Below are positions 1 through 5,581 of a stretch of 5,581 nucleotides of DNA, piece after piece. The notes beneath the pieces are model-generated. The model ran no database searches, was not told where the DNA came from, and saw only the letters and a list, made by a program, of their open reading frames with translations. This DNA is from Pseudomonadales bacterium. Its GTDB lineage: Bacteria > Pseudomonadota > Gammaproteobacteria > Pseudomonadales > JAHEIH01. The stretch covers positions 1 through 5,581 of the forward strand of contig JALRIU010000058.1 in assembly GCA_023255355.1 (NCBI GenBank), read 5' to 3'. Both the position numbers and the translations under genes were made by a program. Each line of letters opens with the position of its first letter. Positions within the stretch are counted from its first letter, which is position 1.

Positions 1-710
1 ACAAGGGTTTCAAGCACCAACTCACCGCCATCACGCAGCGTGTCTTTAAGTTGCTGAAGATGCTCAAAGGGCGCACTTCGATGGTAGAACACCCCCATCG
101 AAAATGTAGTATCAAAAGCCTTTAAATTACTTGGTATATGCTGCACACCTACAGGCAAAAGATGTACTTTTGGATGCTGCACATAACGTTGGATAGTTTG
201 GAATTGGCATAAAAATAAAAGCGAAGGGTCGACCCCTATAACCAACTCAGCGCCCTCTCCAGCCATACGCCAACAGTGGTAGCCACTGCCGCAACCGATA
301 TCTAATGCACGCCTGCCTTTGAGCGATGTGATACCTGGTTGAACACGATCCCATTTCCAATCTGAGCGCCATTCGGTATCGATAAAAACATCGGCAATTT
401 GAAACGGCCCCTTGCGCCAAGGATGCAGACCTTGCAGTGCCTGGTGTAATTGTTCACGTTGCTGGCTCGTCCAATTAGACGGTGGATCAATGGTTATCGC
501 ATCGCTGTTTAAATGTATGCCTGCCACCTGAAAATCAGGTAAACCAGCTAAGGCTGCCAACCATTTTGGGATGTCACCATGCTTACGCTGAAATAAAAAT
601 GCCTCTAAATGTTCAGGTAAAATGTCTGCCCATTTAACAAGCGTTTTATCTGCTCGCATAAATGCCAGCAATGGCCCAAAATCAAAAAAATCAGCGATCT
701 CGTTACTCAT
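1..710 (-). CDS. cmoB: tRNA U34 carboxymethyltransferase CmoB (partial, C-terminus beyond the left edge)
   Basis: CmoB transfers the carboxymethyl group of carboxy-SAM to 5-hydroxyuridine at tRNA wobble position 34, giving cmo5U in the cytoplasm. 236 codons are present. Motifs seen are PWRKGPF (97-103), DTEWRSDWKWDRV (111-123), the SAM-fold glycine loop DIGCGSGYH (137-145), VDP (160-162) and FSMGVFYHR (203-211). By recalled alignment to E. coli CmoB (323 aa), the ligand-binding residues K91, W105, K110, G130, M196 and Y200 correspond to K100, W114, K119, G139, M205 and Y209 here. About 90 C-terminal residues, including the equivalent of R315, lie outside the window. The start ATG (710-708) overlaps the cmoA stop as ATGA. 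No good SD precedes it, so translational coupling to cmoA is likely. A later in-frame ATG at residue 18 is less likely because residues 1-17 align with the family N-terminus. Confidence 0.96.
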   Translation of the reverse strand, partial: MSNEIADFFDFGPLLAFMRADKTLVKWADILPEHLEAFLFQRKHGDIPKWLAALAGLPDFQVAGIHLNSDAITIDPPSNWTSQQREQLHQALQGLHPWRKGPFQIADVFIDTEWRSDWKWDRVQPGITSLKGRRALDIGCGSGYHCWRMAGEGAELVIGVDPSLLFLCQFQTIQRYVQHPKVHLLPVGVQHIPSNLKAFDTTFSMGVFYHRSAPFEHLQQLKDTLRDGGELVLETL

Positions 711-1426
711 TTAATAGCCACGATAGACGCAAAATTAAAGCATTGAAACCACACATCGATGCTTGTGAAACCCGCTGCCAACATGCGCTCGCGATGAACG
801 TTAAGGGTTTCCGGTATCATTATATTTTCTATAGCACTGCGTTTTTGGCTAATCTCCATATCGCTATAGCCATTCTGTCGCTTAAAACTGTGGTGCAAAT
901 CATTATTAAGGGTCTGCAAGTGCGGGTCAGAAAATGCAATCTTTTCAGACAGAATCATTACACCACCGGGTAGCATACCGTCAGCTATGCGCATGATAAG
1001 ATCTTCACGTTGTGCTGGGGGGATAAATTGTAAAGTAAAGTTCATCACAACCACTGATGCATTAACAAACTCTACGTCTTGAATATTAGCGTGGCGCAGA
1101 TCCACATTAACCCGTTCAGCAGCTAAAAGCTCTGTACAGCGATCAATCATAGCGGCTGAATTATCTACTGCCACTACCTTGGCATCATCAGGTAGTGCGC
1201 GACACATTGATAGCGTTGAGGCGCCTAGAGAACAACCTAAGTCAAAACATTTGCTGCCCGCTTGGTAATAGCGTCCTGCCATAACTCCGGTCATCGCAAC
1301 AATCGTCTGGTAACCTGGCACTGATCTATTGATCATGTCAGGAAATACCTTAACAACGTTTTCGTCAAAGCGAAAATCAGCCACTTGGCCGAGGGGATTC
1401 GCGTAGATATTGTCGCGCTCGCTCAC
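707..1426 (-). CDS. cmoA: Carboxy-S-adenosyl-L-methionine synthase CmoA
   Basis: CmoA converts SAM and prephenate to carboxy-SAM (Cx-SAM) and phenylpyruvate, supplying the cofactor that CmoB uses to make cmo5U34 in tRNA. The 239-residue product is near the E. coli length (247). Visible family motifs are FPDMINRSVPGY (28-39), the class I methyltransferase glycine loop FDLGCSLGAST (61-71), VDNSAAMIDRC (87-97), NFTLQF (129-134), LSEK (159-162), ISQKR (192-196) and WFQCFNF (226-232). R196 aligns with E. coli R199, which contacts the Cx-SAM carboxylate. The start is GTG at 1426-1424, chosen because it has an SD (TGAGGA, 8-base spacer) and because MSERDNIYANP matches the family N-terminus. It follows gspN by 60 bases, enough for its own promoter, and is coupled to cmoB by an ATGA overlap. 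Confidence 0.98.
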   Translation of the reverse strand: MSERDNIYANPLGQVADFRFDENVVKVFPDMINRSVPGYQTIVAMTGVMAGRYYQAGSKCFDLGCSLGASTLSMCRALPDDAKVVAVDNSAAMIDRCTELLAAERVNVDLRHANIQDVEFVNASVVVMNFTLQFIPPAQREDLIMRIADGMLPGGVMILSEKIAFSDPHLQTLNNDLHHSFKRQNGYSDMEISQKRSAIENIMIPETLNVHRERMLAAGFTSIDVWFQCFNFASIVAIK

Positions 1427-1434
1427 CGCGTAGA

Positions 1435-1440
1435 TCCTCA
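1435..1440 (-). promoter_or_regulatory. Ribosome binding site of cmoA
   Basis: The minus strand reads TGAGGA here, followed by 8 bases and then GTG. This SD supports the non-ATG start of cmoA at 1426. Confidence 0.7.
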
Positions 1441-1460
1441 GTAAAAATAGGTAATTTTAC
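1441..1460. repeat. Short inverted repeat in the gspN-cmoA gap
   Basis: GTAAAA (1441-1446) and TTTTAC (1455-1460) form a 6-bp AT-rich inverted repeat with an 8-base loop. It overlaps the candidate -10 element and lies just upstream of the cmoA SD. It is too weak and lacks the trailing T-run needed for a terminator. It could be an operator half-site pair or chance. Confidence 0.3.
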
Positions 1461-1482
1461 GCTGTTTCAGAGTGAGTGCCTA
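1454..1482 (-). promoter_or_regulatory. Candidate sigma70-type promoter for cmoAB
   Basis: In the 60-base gap after gspN, the minus strand has TAGGCA at 1482-1477 (4 of 6 matches to the -35 consensus), a 17-base spacer, and TAAAAT at 1459-1454 (5 of 6 matches to the -10). A transcript would begin near 1447, just upstream of the cmoA SD. The -35 match is weak and AT-rich gaps often give such hits, so this is only a candidate. Read-through from the gsp operon is the alternative. Confidence 0.3.
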
Positions 1483-1486
1483 GCGC

Positions 1487-2236
1487 TTAAAATGTTCCCT
1501 TGTAATCAAGCTTAAAGCTACCATCGCTCTGGCGTGCGGCAATAAACTGAAGAGAATTAACCAATGCTACCGAAGCATCGGGAGAAGGAATAAAGCTCAA
1601 ATGTGCATAATAGCTACCCAATGGGTCAAGCAACACTTTGCCATCGAGATTAATAAGCGCTTGGCTAGGAGTAAAATCTAGAACCAACTTACCGGCCTCA
1701 TGGCCAAGTCTAATGTTATAGTCACCTAAAACTATAAACTCGTTAGCCACATTATAAGCGTAATCTTTCGCCAGCGCCTGACCTTTCATTGCCACAAACC
1801 CCTCGCTTGGATTCCATTGTGCATGATCGACCGTCAACGTAGCAGAACCGGAAATTGGAAATGGAAATCCAAGCATTTCAAGTAATGGCGCAACCTCACT
1901 ACTTGCCTTGAAATTATCAAGACTAATATTCCCCGTTATTGAATAACAAAAATCACTACTTAACGGTAACTTTTGATAATCTAACTTGAGTGTTAAACAG
2001 GCTTTACCAAGCAAGAGTGACATAGGTTTGAGCTGCCAAGCGACATCATCAATAAATAGTGAAGTTCCCGATGTATTGACAACGATGCCTTGAACCTTTC
2101 CTTGCCAAAGGCTCCCAGAGACCGCAAATGCAGAAAGGTCGACCCCACCCGCACGGACTAACGCTGGTAAAATTTGAGCCGGCGCTTTCACAAACACGCC
2201 AACCACAAATACGATCAATATCAGCCAACGCTTCAT
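1487..2236 (-). CDS. gspN: Type II secretion system protein GspN
   Basis: GspN is an accessory inner-membrane protein of the T2SS, present only in some systems; its exact role is poorly defined. The 249-residue product has one N-terminal hydrophobic anchor (about 4-19) followed by PAQILPAL (19-26) and SGSLWQGKV (40-48), the usual GspN N-terminal signature. The rest is a beta-rich domain facing the periplasm, including LDGKVLLDPLGSYYAHL (197-213), with a glycine near the C-terminus (KLDYKGTF). Two cysteines, C80 and C97, could form a periplasmic disulfide. ATG at 2236-2234 overlaps the gspM stop as ATGA. A GTGAGG sequence lies 11 bases upstream, longer than ideal, so coupling to gspM translation is likely. 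The call rests on the signature plus its position directly after gspKLM; this family diverges quickly. Confidence 0.92.
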   Translation of the reverse strand: MKRWLILIVFVVGVFVKAPAQILPALVRAGGVDLSAFAVSGSLWQGKVQGIVVNTSGTSLFIDDVAWQLKPMSLLLGKACLTLKLDYQKLPLSSDFCYSITGNISLDNFKASSEVAPLLEMLGFPFPISGSATLTVDHAQWNPSEGFVAMKGQALAKDYAYNVANEFIVLGDYNIRLGHEAGKLVLDFTPSQALINLDGKVLLDPLGSYYAHLSFIPSPDASVALVNSLQFIAARQSDGSFKLDYKGTF

Positions 2237-2706
2237 TGACTGGTTAGCCTCACCCTAAGATTAATCAAACCTGGCTGCGAAGTCGCATTGATCGACGCGC
2301 TATCAATGGTGAAGCCGAATTGATTTTCAATGTCATGCAACCAACTAATCGCTGCATTATAAGGAACTGATTCCAGCCAAACTTGGGCTTGGTTATCACC
2401 ATTTGGCTGAAAGCGTTTCATCTTGAGACCAGACTGACGAACAGTGCTATCGACCACCTGACTGATACTGCCTTGCACAACATTATCAGCCTTAGATGAA
2501 TCCCCCTGAAGTGCCTTAACCTGAGCAGCACTTTGCACCATCCATTGTAAATCCTGCTGAGCAGCGGTGTTGGTGACTTGTAAGTTAGCGACTTTTGCCT
2601 GCAAGGGCTGATACACCATGCCGATCAAAATATAGAAAATCAATGCGATGCTACCAACAACCAAAGCAATTTGATCGCGCGCCGTTTGAGATTTAAACCA
2701 TTCCAT
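2233..2706 (-). CDS. gspM: Type II secretion system protein GspM
   Basis: GspM is a bitopic inner-membrane protein of the T2SS assembly platform. It binds and stabilises GspL and so helps link the cytoplasmic ATPase GspE to the pseudopilus. The 157 residues are typical of the family. They comprise a short cytoplasmic N-terminus (MEWFKSQTARDQ), a membrane segment at about 13-31, a heptad-like coiled-coil stretch at about 33-66 containing the family-type LQWMVQSA (53-60), and a ferredoxin-like periplasmic domain at about 80-157 ending in PGLINLRVRL (145-154). It starts only 2 bases after the gspL stop, has its own SD (GAGG at 2717-2714, 7-base spacer), and overlaps gspN by ATGA. All this fits one polycistronic unit with near-equal expression of L and M. 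Confidence 0.95.
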   Translation of the reverse strand: MEWFKSQTARDQIALVVGSIALIFYILIGMVYQPLQAKVANLQVTNTAAQQDLQWMVQSAAQVKALQGDSSKADNVVQGSISQVVDSTVRQSGLKMKRFQPNGDNQAQVWLESVPYNAAISWLHDIENQFGFTIDSASINATSQPGLINLRVRLTSQ

Positions 2707-2708
2707 GA

Positions 2709-3854
2709 CTATACCTCACTCAATGCCAGTTTCGCGCGGACTTTACCACCGGCAGCGCTTGAGTTTTGCAGATCAGCCTTAATACCTTTATTCATAAGGT
2801 CCGATCGTAAACGCTCTACTTGTTGAAAATTATTAGCCAACACATCCAAACGCAACTCTGCTGCTCGAGCCTCATAACTTATGCCACTGATTTCAAGCTC
2901 AGCACCAATTGGGCTGTTTTGCAATGCAGCAAGCAAAGACACCATATTGCTACCATTTCCACCACCACTGCCTTGTAATGCATTAAGTTTAGTTTGCATT
3001 TGCTGGCGTGGATTTACGACCCTGCTCCCAGGAAAAGCTTTTAAATAAACTTGCTCAATTGTTTGTCGATAGGCCAAATTGCGATCTTCCAGCAACCCGA
3101 GCTGCCACCATGATTGAGCTATCATTAAGCCTATTAGAACAAGGGCCGCCACAGCTGGCATTTTCCATAGTTGCCAATAATTTTCCCAAGCAATACCCTT
3201 TCTGAAGGAGCCTTGACGAAGGTCAATCCCTAGCTTTGTTAACTGCGTTAGCTGGTCGAGATAAGTCCTACTTTCGGATAGCGCCAAACCTGCTGGTATT
3301 GTTGATCGCTGACAGAGCCTATACGTTGGAATATCTTTCTCTGCCATGGTTGCCAATGCAGTTTTTAGAGAATGGTAGGCAACAACAACTGATTGCATAC
3401 CATTAACCAATAGCACCTCTGACTCATTTAAAGCAATCAAGGCTTGCTCACCTGGAGCCGTGGGACAGGTATACAAATTATCTAGATCGATGCCAACATG
3501 AGCAGCGCTATCAAGAACGTCCTGCAACAGTTGACGATTTATTACTGCAACATCGATGACACCCTCAGCTGGGGCTCCTAGGGCGAAATGAAGCTCATCA
3601 ATATCTTCGGCAAGTGAATCTTCAAGGCTAAAGGCCACCGTTTTAGATAACAGCTTTCTTTCAGCCTCAATAAAACTAAGTTGATGGATACTGTACAAAT
3701 CAGGTAGCAAAATGGCCGTTATATCCAATGCATTGACATCGGTCATTGCATTGGCGAACTGTTGCCAATTACCCTGCTGACAGGAGCCAACACTATCTGT
3801 CAATTGCCAGGTTAATTCTCCGTTTCGGGCTATTATGAGCCAACACCTATTCAC
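2709..3854 (-). CDS. gspL: Type II secretion system protein GspL
   Basis: GspL is the platform protein that recruits the GspE ATPase to the inner membrane through its cytoplasmic domain and pairs with GspM in the periplasm. The 381-residue product has the expected layout. An actin-like cytoplasmic domain spans about 1-228 and includes the acidic LEDSLAEDIDELHF (77-90) and the DLRQGSFR motif (211-218). One membrane helix follows at about 232-249. The periplasmic part has a helical stretch with FPGSRVVNPRQQM (274-286) and a ferredoxin-like domain from about 305 to the end. A Gly/Ser/Asn-rich linker occupies 295-303. The start is GTG at 3854-3852, supported by a strong SD (AAGGAG, 6-base spacer) that overlaps the gspK stop codon. 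It sits between gspK and gspM as in most T2SS operons. Confidence 0.96.
   Translation of the reverse strand: MNRCWLIIARNGELTWQLTDSVGSCQQGNWQQFANAMTDVNALDITAILLPDLYSIHQLSFIEAERKLLSKTVAFSLEDSLAEDIDELHFALGAPAEGVIDVAVINRQLLQDVLDSAAHVGIDLDNLYTCPTAPGEQALIALNESEVLLVNGMQSVVVAYHSLKTALATMAEKDIPTYRLCQRSTIPAGLALSESRTYLDQLTQLTKLGIDLRQGSFRKGIAWENYWQLWKMPAVAALVLIGLMIAQSWWQLGLLEDRNLAYRQTIEQVYLKAFPGSRVVNPRQQMQTKLNALQGSGGGNGSNMVSLLAALQNSPIGAELEISGISYEARAAELRLDVLANNFQQVERLRSDLMNKGIKADLQNSSAAGGKVRAKLALSEV
2714..2717 (-). promoter_or_regulatory. Ribosome binding site of gspM
   Basis: The minus strand reads GAGG, 7 bases before the gspM ATG. It lies inside the last codons of gspL. Confidence 0.6.
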
Positions 3855-3860
3855 CTATAT

Positions 3861-3866
3861 CTCCTT
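3861..3866 (-). promoter_or_regulatory. Ribosome binding site of gspL
   Basis: The minus strand reads AAGGAG, 6 bases before the GTG start. Its first bases belong to the gspK TAA stop (3867-3865), so termination on gspK and initiation on gspL are adjacent. This near-consensus site decides the non-ATG start of gspL. Confidence 0.85.
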
Positions 3867-4842
3867 ATAAACCACCAAGGGCTCTTCGAATCACCGTTAT
3901 CTCTTTGCTAGAACGGTGCAAGACACTGTGCATTTCCATCATACTATCACCTAGCTTAACTTGGCCATCATAGCGAAAAAATTCACTCTTAAGAGCCAAC
4001 CCCTGCTGAGTTAAGGGCGATGCCCAGCGGGCATCCTGTACGAAAACACTCAAATCAGTTACAGGCTGCGCCTGCAACTCTTCTACCCAAAGACGAGCAA
4101 TTTCTTGATCTAGCGGCTGCTCAGCTGGATTTAATGCAGCCAATACAGGCGCACTTAAGGTATTAATATTAATTGTTTGAGGATTGCTGGGCCAAACACT
4201 GACATGAGGCTCAAGCAACTGCCAGAGCGGCTCACTCATGCCGCCCACAGTCCTAAGTTCACTTGGGCTAGCCATCGGTGCATCGGCCGTGCGATAGCTC
4301 AAATTTTCTCGCGCGTAATAGCTATCTTCCTTGCCACCAAAGCCAGTTGGATCTTGATTATTGTCGAGCCAATCTATTACGGCCTCAGTGATTTCTATTG
4401 CCTCAGCGCGTGTAATAGGCAACTGAGGAAAAGCCTGAATTAAATTTACAAAACGCTGCTGTGCTTCAGTATAGGGAACCGCTTGTTGACCATCGGCAGC
4501 AAGACCGACTAACAGACTATTTAAATTAAATCGTCCTTGTAGATCGCTCACTTGACCATACAACCAACCTCCCTTTACAGGATAGGGTTGCGCCTGTTGG
4601 GCCCATACATCTGAATAACCATCAATATCGGCATCTTGCTCTAAGTCTGTGCGCAAAGCCAACATGGCTAATTGTTCGCCCCCCAAAAGGTAGTGCTTGG
4701 CCTGGTTTAACAACTGATGATTGCTCGCCCGCCGTAGCTGTATTTGATAGTCACTGCCCATTCCAACCGCAATGGCTGACACAAGAGCAACAATCAACAA
4801 GGCCAATACTAGGGCAGCACCACGTTGTTGACTAAGGTACAT
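3865..4842 (-). CDS. gspK: Type II secretion system minor pseudopilin GspK
   Basis: GspK is the large minor pseudopilin that caps the T2SS pseudopilus with GspI and GspJ. From ATG 4842-4840 the product is 325 residues, typical for the family. It has a type III signal peptide, with a short leader ending QQRG (5-8) and prepilin-peptidase cleavage expected after G8. The hydrophobic helix AALVLALLIVALVSAIAV (9-26) follows. Position +5 of the mature protein is Leu rather than Glu, as is characteristic of GspK. Later motifs include FNLNSL (105-110), IDWLDNNQDP (156-165), GKEDSYY (170-176), TININTLSAPVLAAL (223-237) and VIRRALGG (317-324). The start lies exactly at the junction with a truncated lnt, so the native leader may be altered and the native SD is missing. 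The frame stays open upstream to 5442, but those 200 codons are lnt read out of frame and are not part of GspK. Confidence 0.94.
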   Translation of the reverse strand: MYLSQQRGAALVLALLIVALVSAIAVGMGSDYQIQLRRASNHQLLNQAKHYLLGGEQLAMLALRTDLEQDADIDGYSDVWAQQAQPYPVKGGWLYGQVSDLQGRFNLNSLLVGLAADGQQAVPYTEAQQRFVNLIQAFPQLPITRAEAIEITEAVIDWLDNNQDPTGFGGKEDSYYARENLSYRTADAPMASPSELRTVGGMSEPLWQLLEPHVSVWPSNPQTININTLSAPVLAALNPAEQPLDQEIARLWVEELQAQPVTDLSVFVQDARWASPLTQQGLALKSEFFRYDGQVKLGDSMMEMHSVLHRSSKEITVIRRALGGL

Positions 4843-5581
4843 CTTGCGGGATGTTGCCTTGTAGCAAGGTGACGCTGAGGGGCTTTTTGGAGAGCACCTC
4901 CTCATCCACACTTTGGCTTGGCGACATGAACCATGTGTAACCAAGCCCCGCCACGATCGCAGCAACGACGAGTTGTGTTGCGCGGGTGGCGGGGCGGTTA
5001 TCTTTTCTCTCGGCTGCCACAGCCATCGCCATGAAGGCAGACAAAGCACAGAGGCCATAAACGCCCATCCAAGGTGCCCAGTGTTGCAACAGGCTATCCA
5101 CATGTGCATAGCCCACAGCGCCCCACGGGAAGCCGGTCCAAAGCGTGCCACGCACCATCTCGGCCAACACCCAAACCGCAGCAAAAGCACCGGCACGCGG
5201 CAACACCCCCACACCCGTTTTGCAAATGGCGTGATACACGCCTGCAGCTGCTGCGTAGAACAACGCCAAGCCAGCGGCCAGCCAGCCAACAGCCCAGCCT
5301 GCCACGAGAGCTGGCAAGCCGCCATACCGATGCATCGAAATGAACAGCCACCAAATGCTGCAAGCGAGCCATGCCAGCGAATAAACCCACGCTTTGATAA
5401 ACGCCTGCTTACCTGATGTGCTGCGATCGATGTTGTATGCAAGTACAGCTAAGCTCACGCATTGCAACCAACCTTGTGCTTCGCCTTTGAATGTGCCTTC
5501 AAACGGCCACGCGAGCGACAGCGCTTGGACCATCCCGGCCAGCAGCAAAACAACTGTGGTTTGTTGGCTGATAGGCCATCG
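4832..5581 (-). CDS. lnt: Apolipoprotein N-acyltransferase Lnt fragment (5' end beyond the right edge, 3' half missing)
   Basis: Lnt adds the third acyl chain to the N-terminal cysteine of lipoproteins in the inner membrane. Here 249 residues are readable; the frame is open to the window edge, so the true start lies outside, and TTG at 5548 is only an internal codon. Numbering from the edge, hydrophobic helices cover most of 9-220, with the family motifs MHRYGGLP (83-90), EMVRGTLWTGFPW (141-153), APWMGVYG (169-176) and VTLLQGNIPQD (237-247). After QD the reading enters gspK sequence and stops (V-P-TAG). The nitrilase-like domain with the catalytic Glu-Lys-Cys triad, about half of a usual protein of over 500 residues, is absent, so this piece could not be active. 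Its GC content is well above that of the gsp genes. The wording resembles Burkholderiales Lnt, which is an inference without a search. Confidence 0.95.
   Translation of the reverse strand, partial: RWPISQQTTVVLLLAGMVQALSLAWPFEGTFKGEAQGWLQCVSLAVLAYNIDRSTSGKQAFIKAWVYSLAWLACSIWWLFISMHRYGGLPALVAGWAVGWLAAGLALFYAAAAGVYHAICKTGVGVLPRAGAFAAVWVLAEMVRGTLWTGFPWGAVGYAHVDSLLQHWAPWMGVYGLCALSAFMAMAVAAERKDNRPATRATQLVVAAIVAGLGYTWFMSPSQSVDEEVLSKKPLSVTLLQGNIPQDVP
4838..4846. other. Chimeric junction between gspK and a truncated lnt
   Basis: On the minus strand Lnt homology runs to codons CAA GAT (4846-4841), the end of QGNIPQD. GspK homology begins at the ATG formed by 4842-4840. The two genes meet within a few bases, with no intergenic spacer, no gspJ and no Lnt catalytic domain. 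Base composition also changes across this point. No insertion-sequence end, tRNA or target duplication is visible. The exact breakpoint cannot be fixed because the overlapping bases suit either gene. Confidence 0.8.

Noticed and set aside
302..490. Minus-strand open frame of 62 codons
   Set aside because: It falls wholly inside cmoB in a different frame. The cmoB frame carries the conserved motifs and is open to the window edge.
684..690. Run of seven A (T on the coding strand) near the cmoB start, as a possible slippage site
   Set aside because: The cmoB frame is intact through the run, and it encodes ordinary Phe codons. Nothing suggests programmed frameshifting.
662..973. Plus-strand open frame of about 103 codons
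   Set aside because: It lies antisense to the strongly conserved cmoA and the cmoB start, with no SD and no family resemblance.
1441..1460. Inverted repeat considered as a terminator of the gsp operon
   Set aside because: The stem is 6 bp and AT-rich, and no T-run follows on the minus strand.
3008..3205. Plus-strand open frames here and at 4177-4443
   Set aside because: They are antisense to gspL and gspK respectively, short, and without supporting signals.
4832..4848. A true Lnt-GspK fusion protein or a novel secretion-lipoprotein module
   Set aside because: The two reading frames differ: the lnt frame stops four bases after the gspK frame is entered, so no fusion protein is made. The missing catalytic half argues against function.
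5094..5390. Minus-strand open frame of 98 codons overlapping lnt
   Set aside because: It is lnt read in another frame; the Lnt motifs are all in the other reading.
4913..5416. Plus-strand open frame of 167 codons, with another inside it at 5074-5343
   Set aside because: Both are antisense to lnt. Long shadow frames are expected in this GC-rich segment, and the translations are rich in His, Pro and Arg with no recognisable domain.

Overview
The window carries part of a type II secretion operon and a tRNA-modification gene pair, plus a fragment of an unrelated gene that appears to come from a different genome. Every real gene lies on the minus strand, so transcription runs from high to low coordinates.

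From about 4842 down to 1487 is the distal part of a type II secretion system (T2SS) operon in the canonical order gspK-gspL-gspM-gspN. It encodes the minor pseudopilin GspK, the inner-membrane platform proteins GspL and GspM, and the accessory protein GspN. Spacing is very tight: gspL has its Shine-Dalgarno (SD) sequence across the gspK stop, gspM starts 2 bases after gspL, and gspM and gspN share an ATGA overlap. After a 60-base gap come cmoA (1426-707) and cmoB (from 710, running off the left edge), again joined by an ATGA overlap. CmoA makes carboxy-S-adenosylmethionine and CmoB uses it to carboxymethylate hydroxyuridine at tRNA wobble position 34. Gene content, order and moderate GC suggest a gammaproteobacterium; genus cannot be given from the sequence.

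From about 4841 to the right edge is the N-terminal membrane half of apolipoprotein N-acyltransferase (Lnt). It is clearly richer in GC (65% over 5101-5220, against 38-40% in sampled rows of gspK and gspL). Its homology breaks off immediately after the conserved QGNIPQD motif, exactly where gspK begins. The nitrilase-like catalytic domain is absent, and so is gspJ, the gene expected upstream of gspK. The Lnt style resembles Burkholderiales (Comamonadaceae-like), which is an inference from memory of the family. The simplest reading is a chimeric junction at about 4838-4846: most likely a metagenome or assembly mis-join, less likely a real rearrangement. One side effect is a 525-codon open frame (5442-3865) that fuses 200 out-of-frame lnt codons to gspK and could mislead gene callers.

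No RNA genes, mobile elements, CRISPR arrays or convincing terminators were seen, and no stretch longer than 300 bases lacks a gene. I found no evidence of a new biological system; the junction is the most notable thing here.
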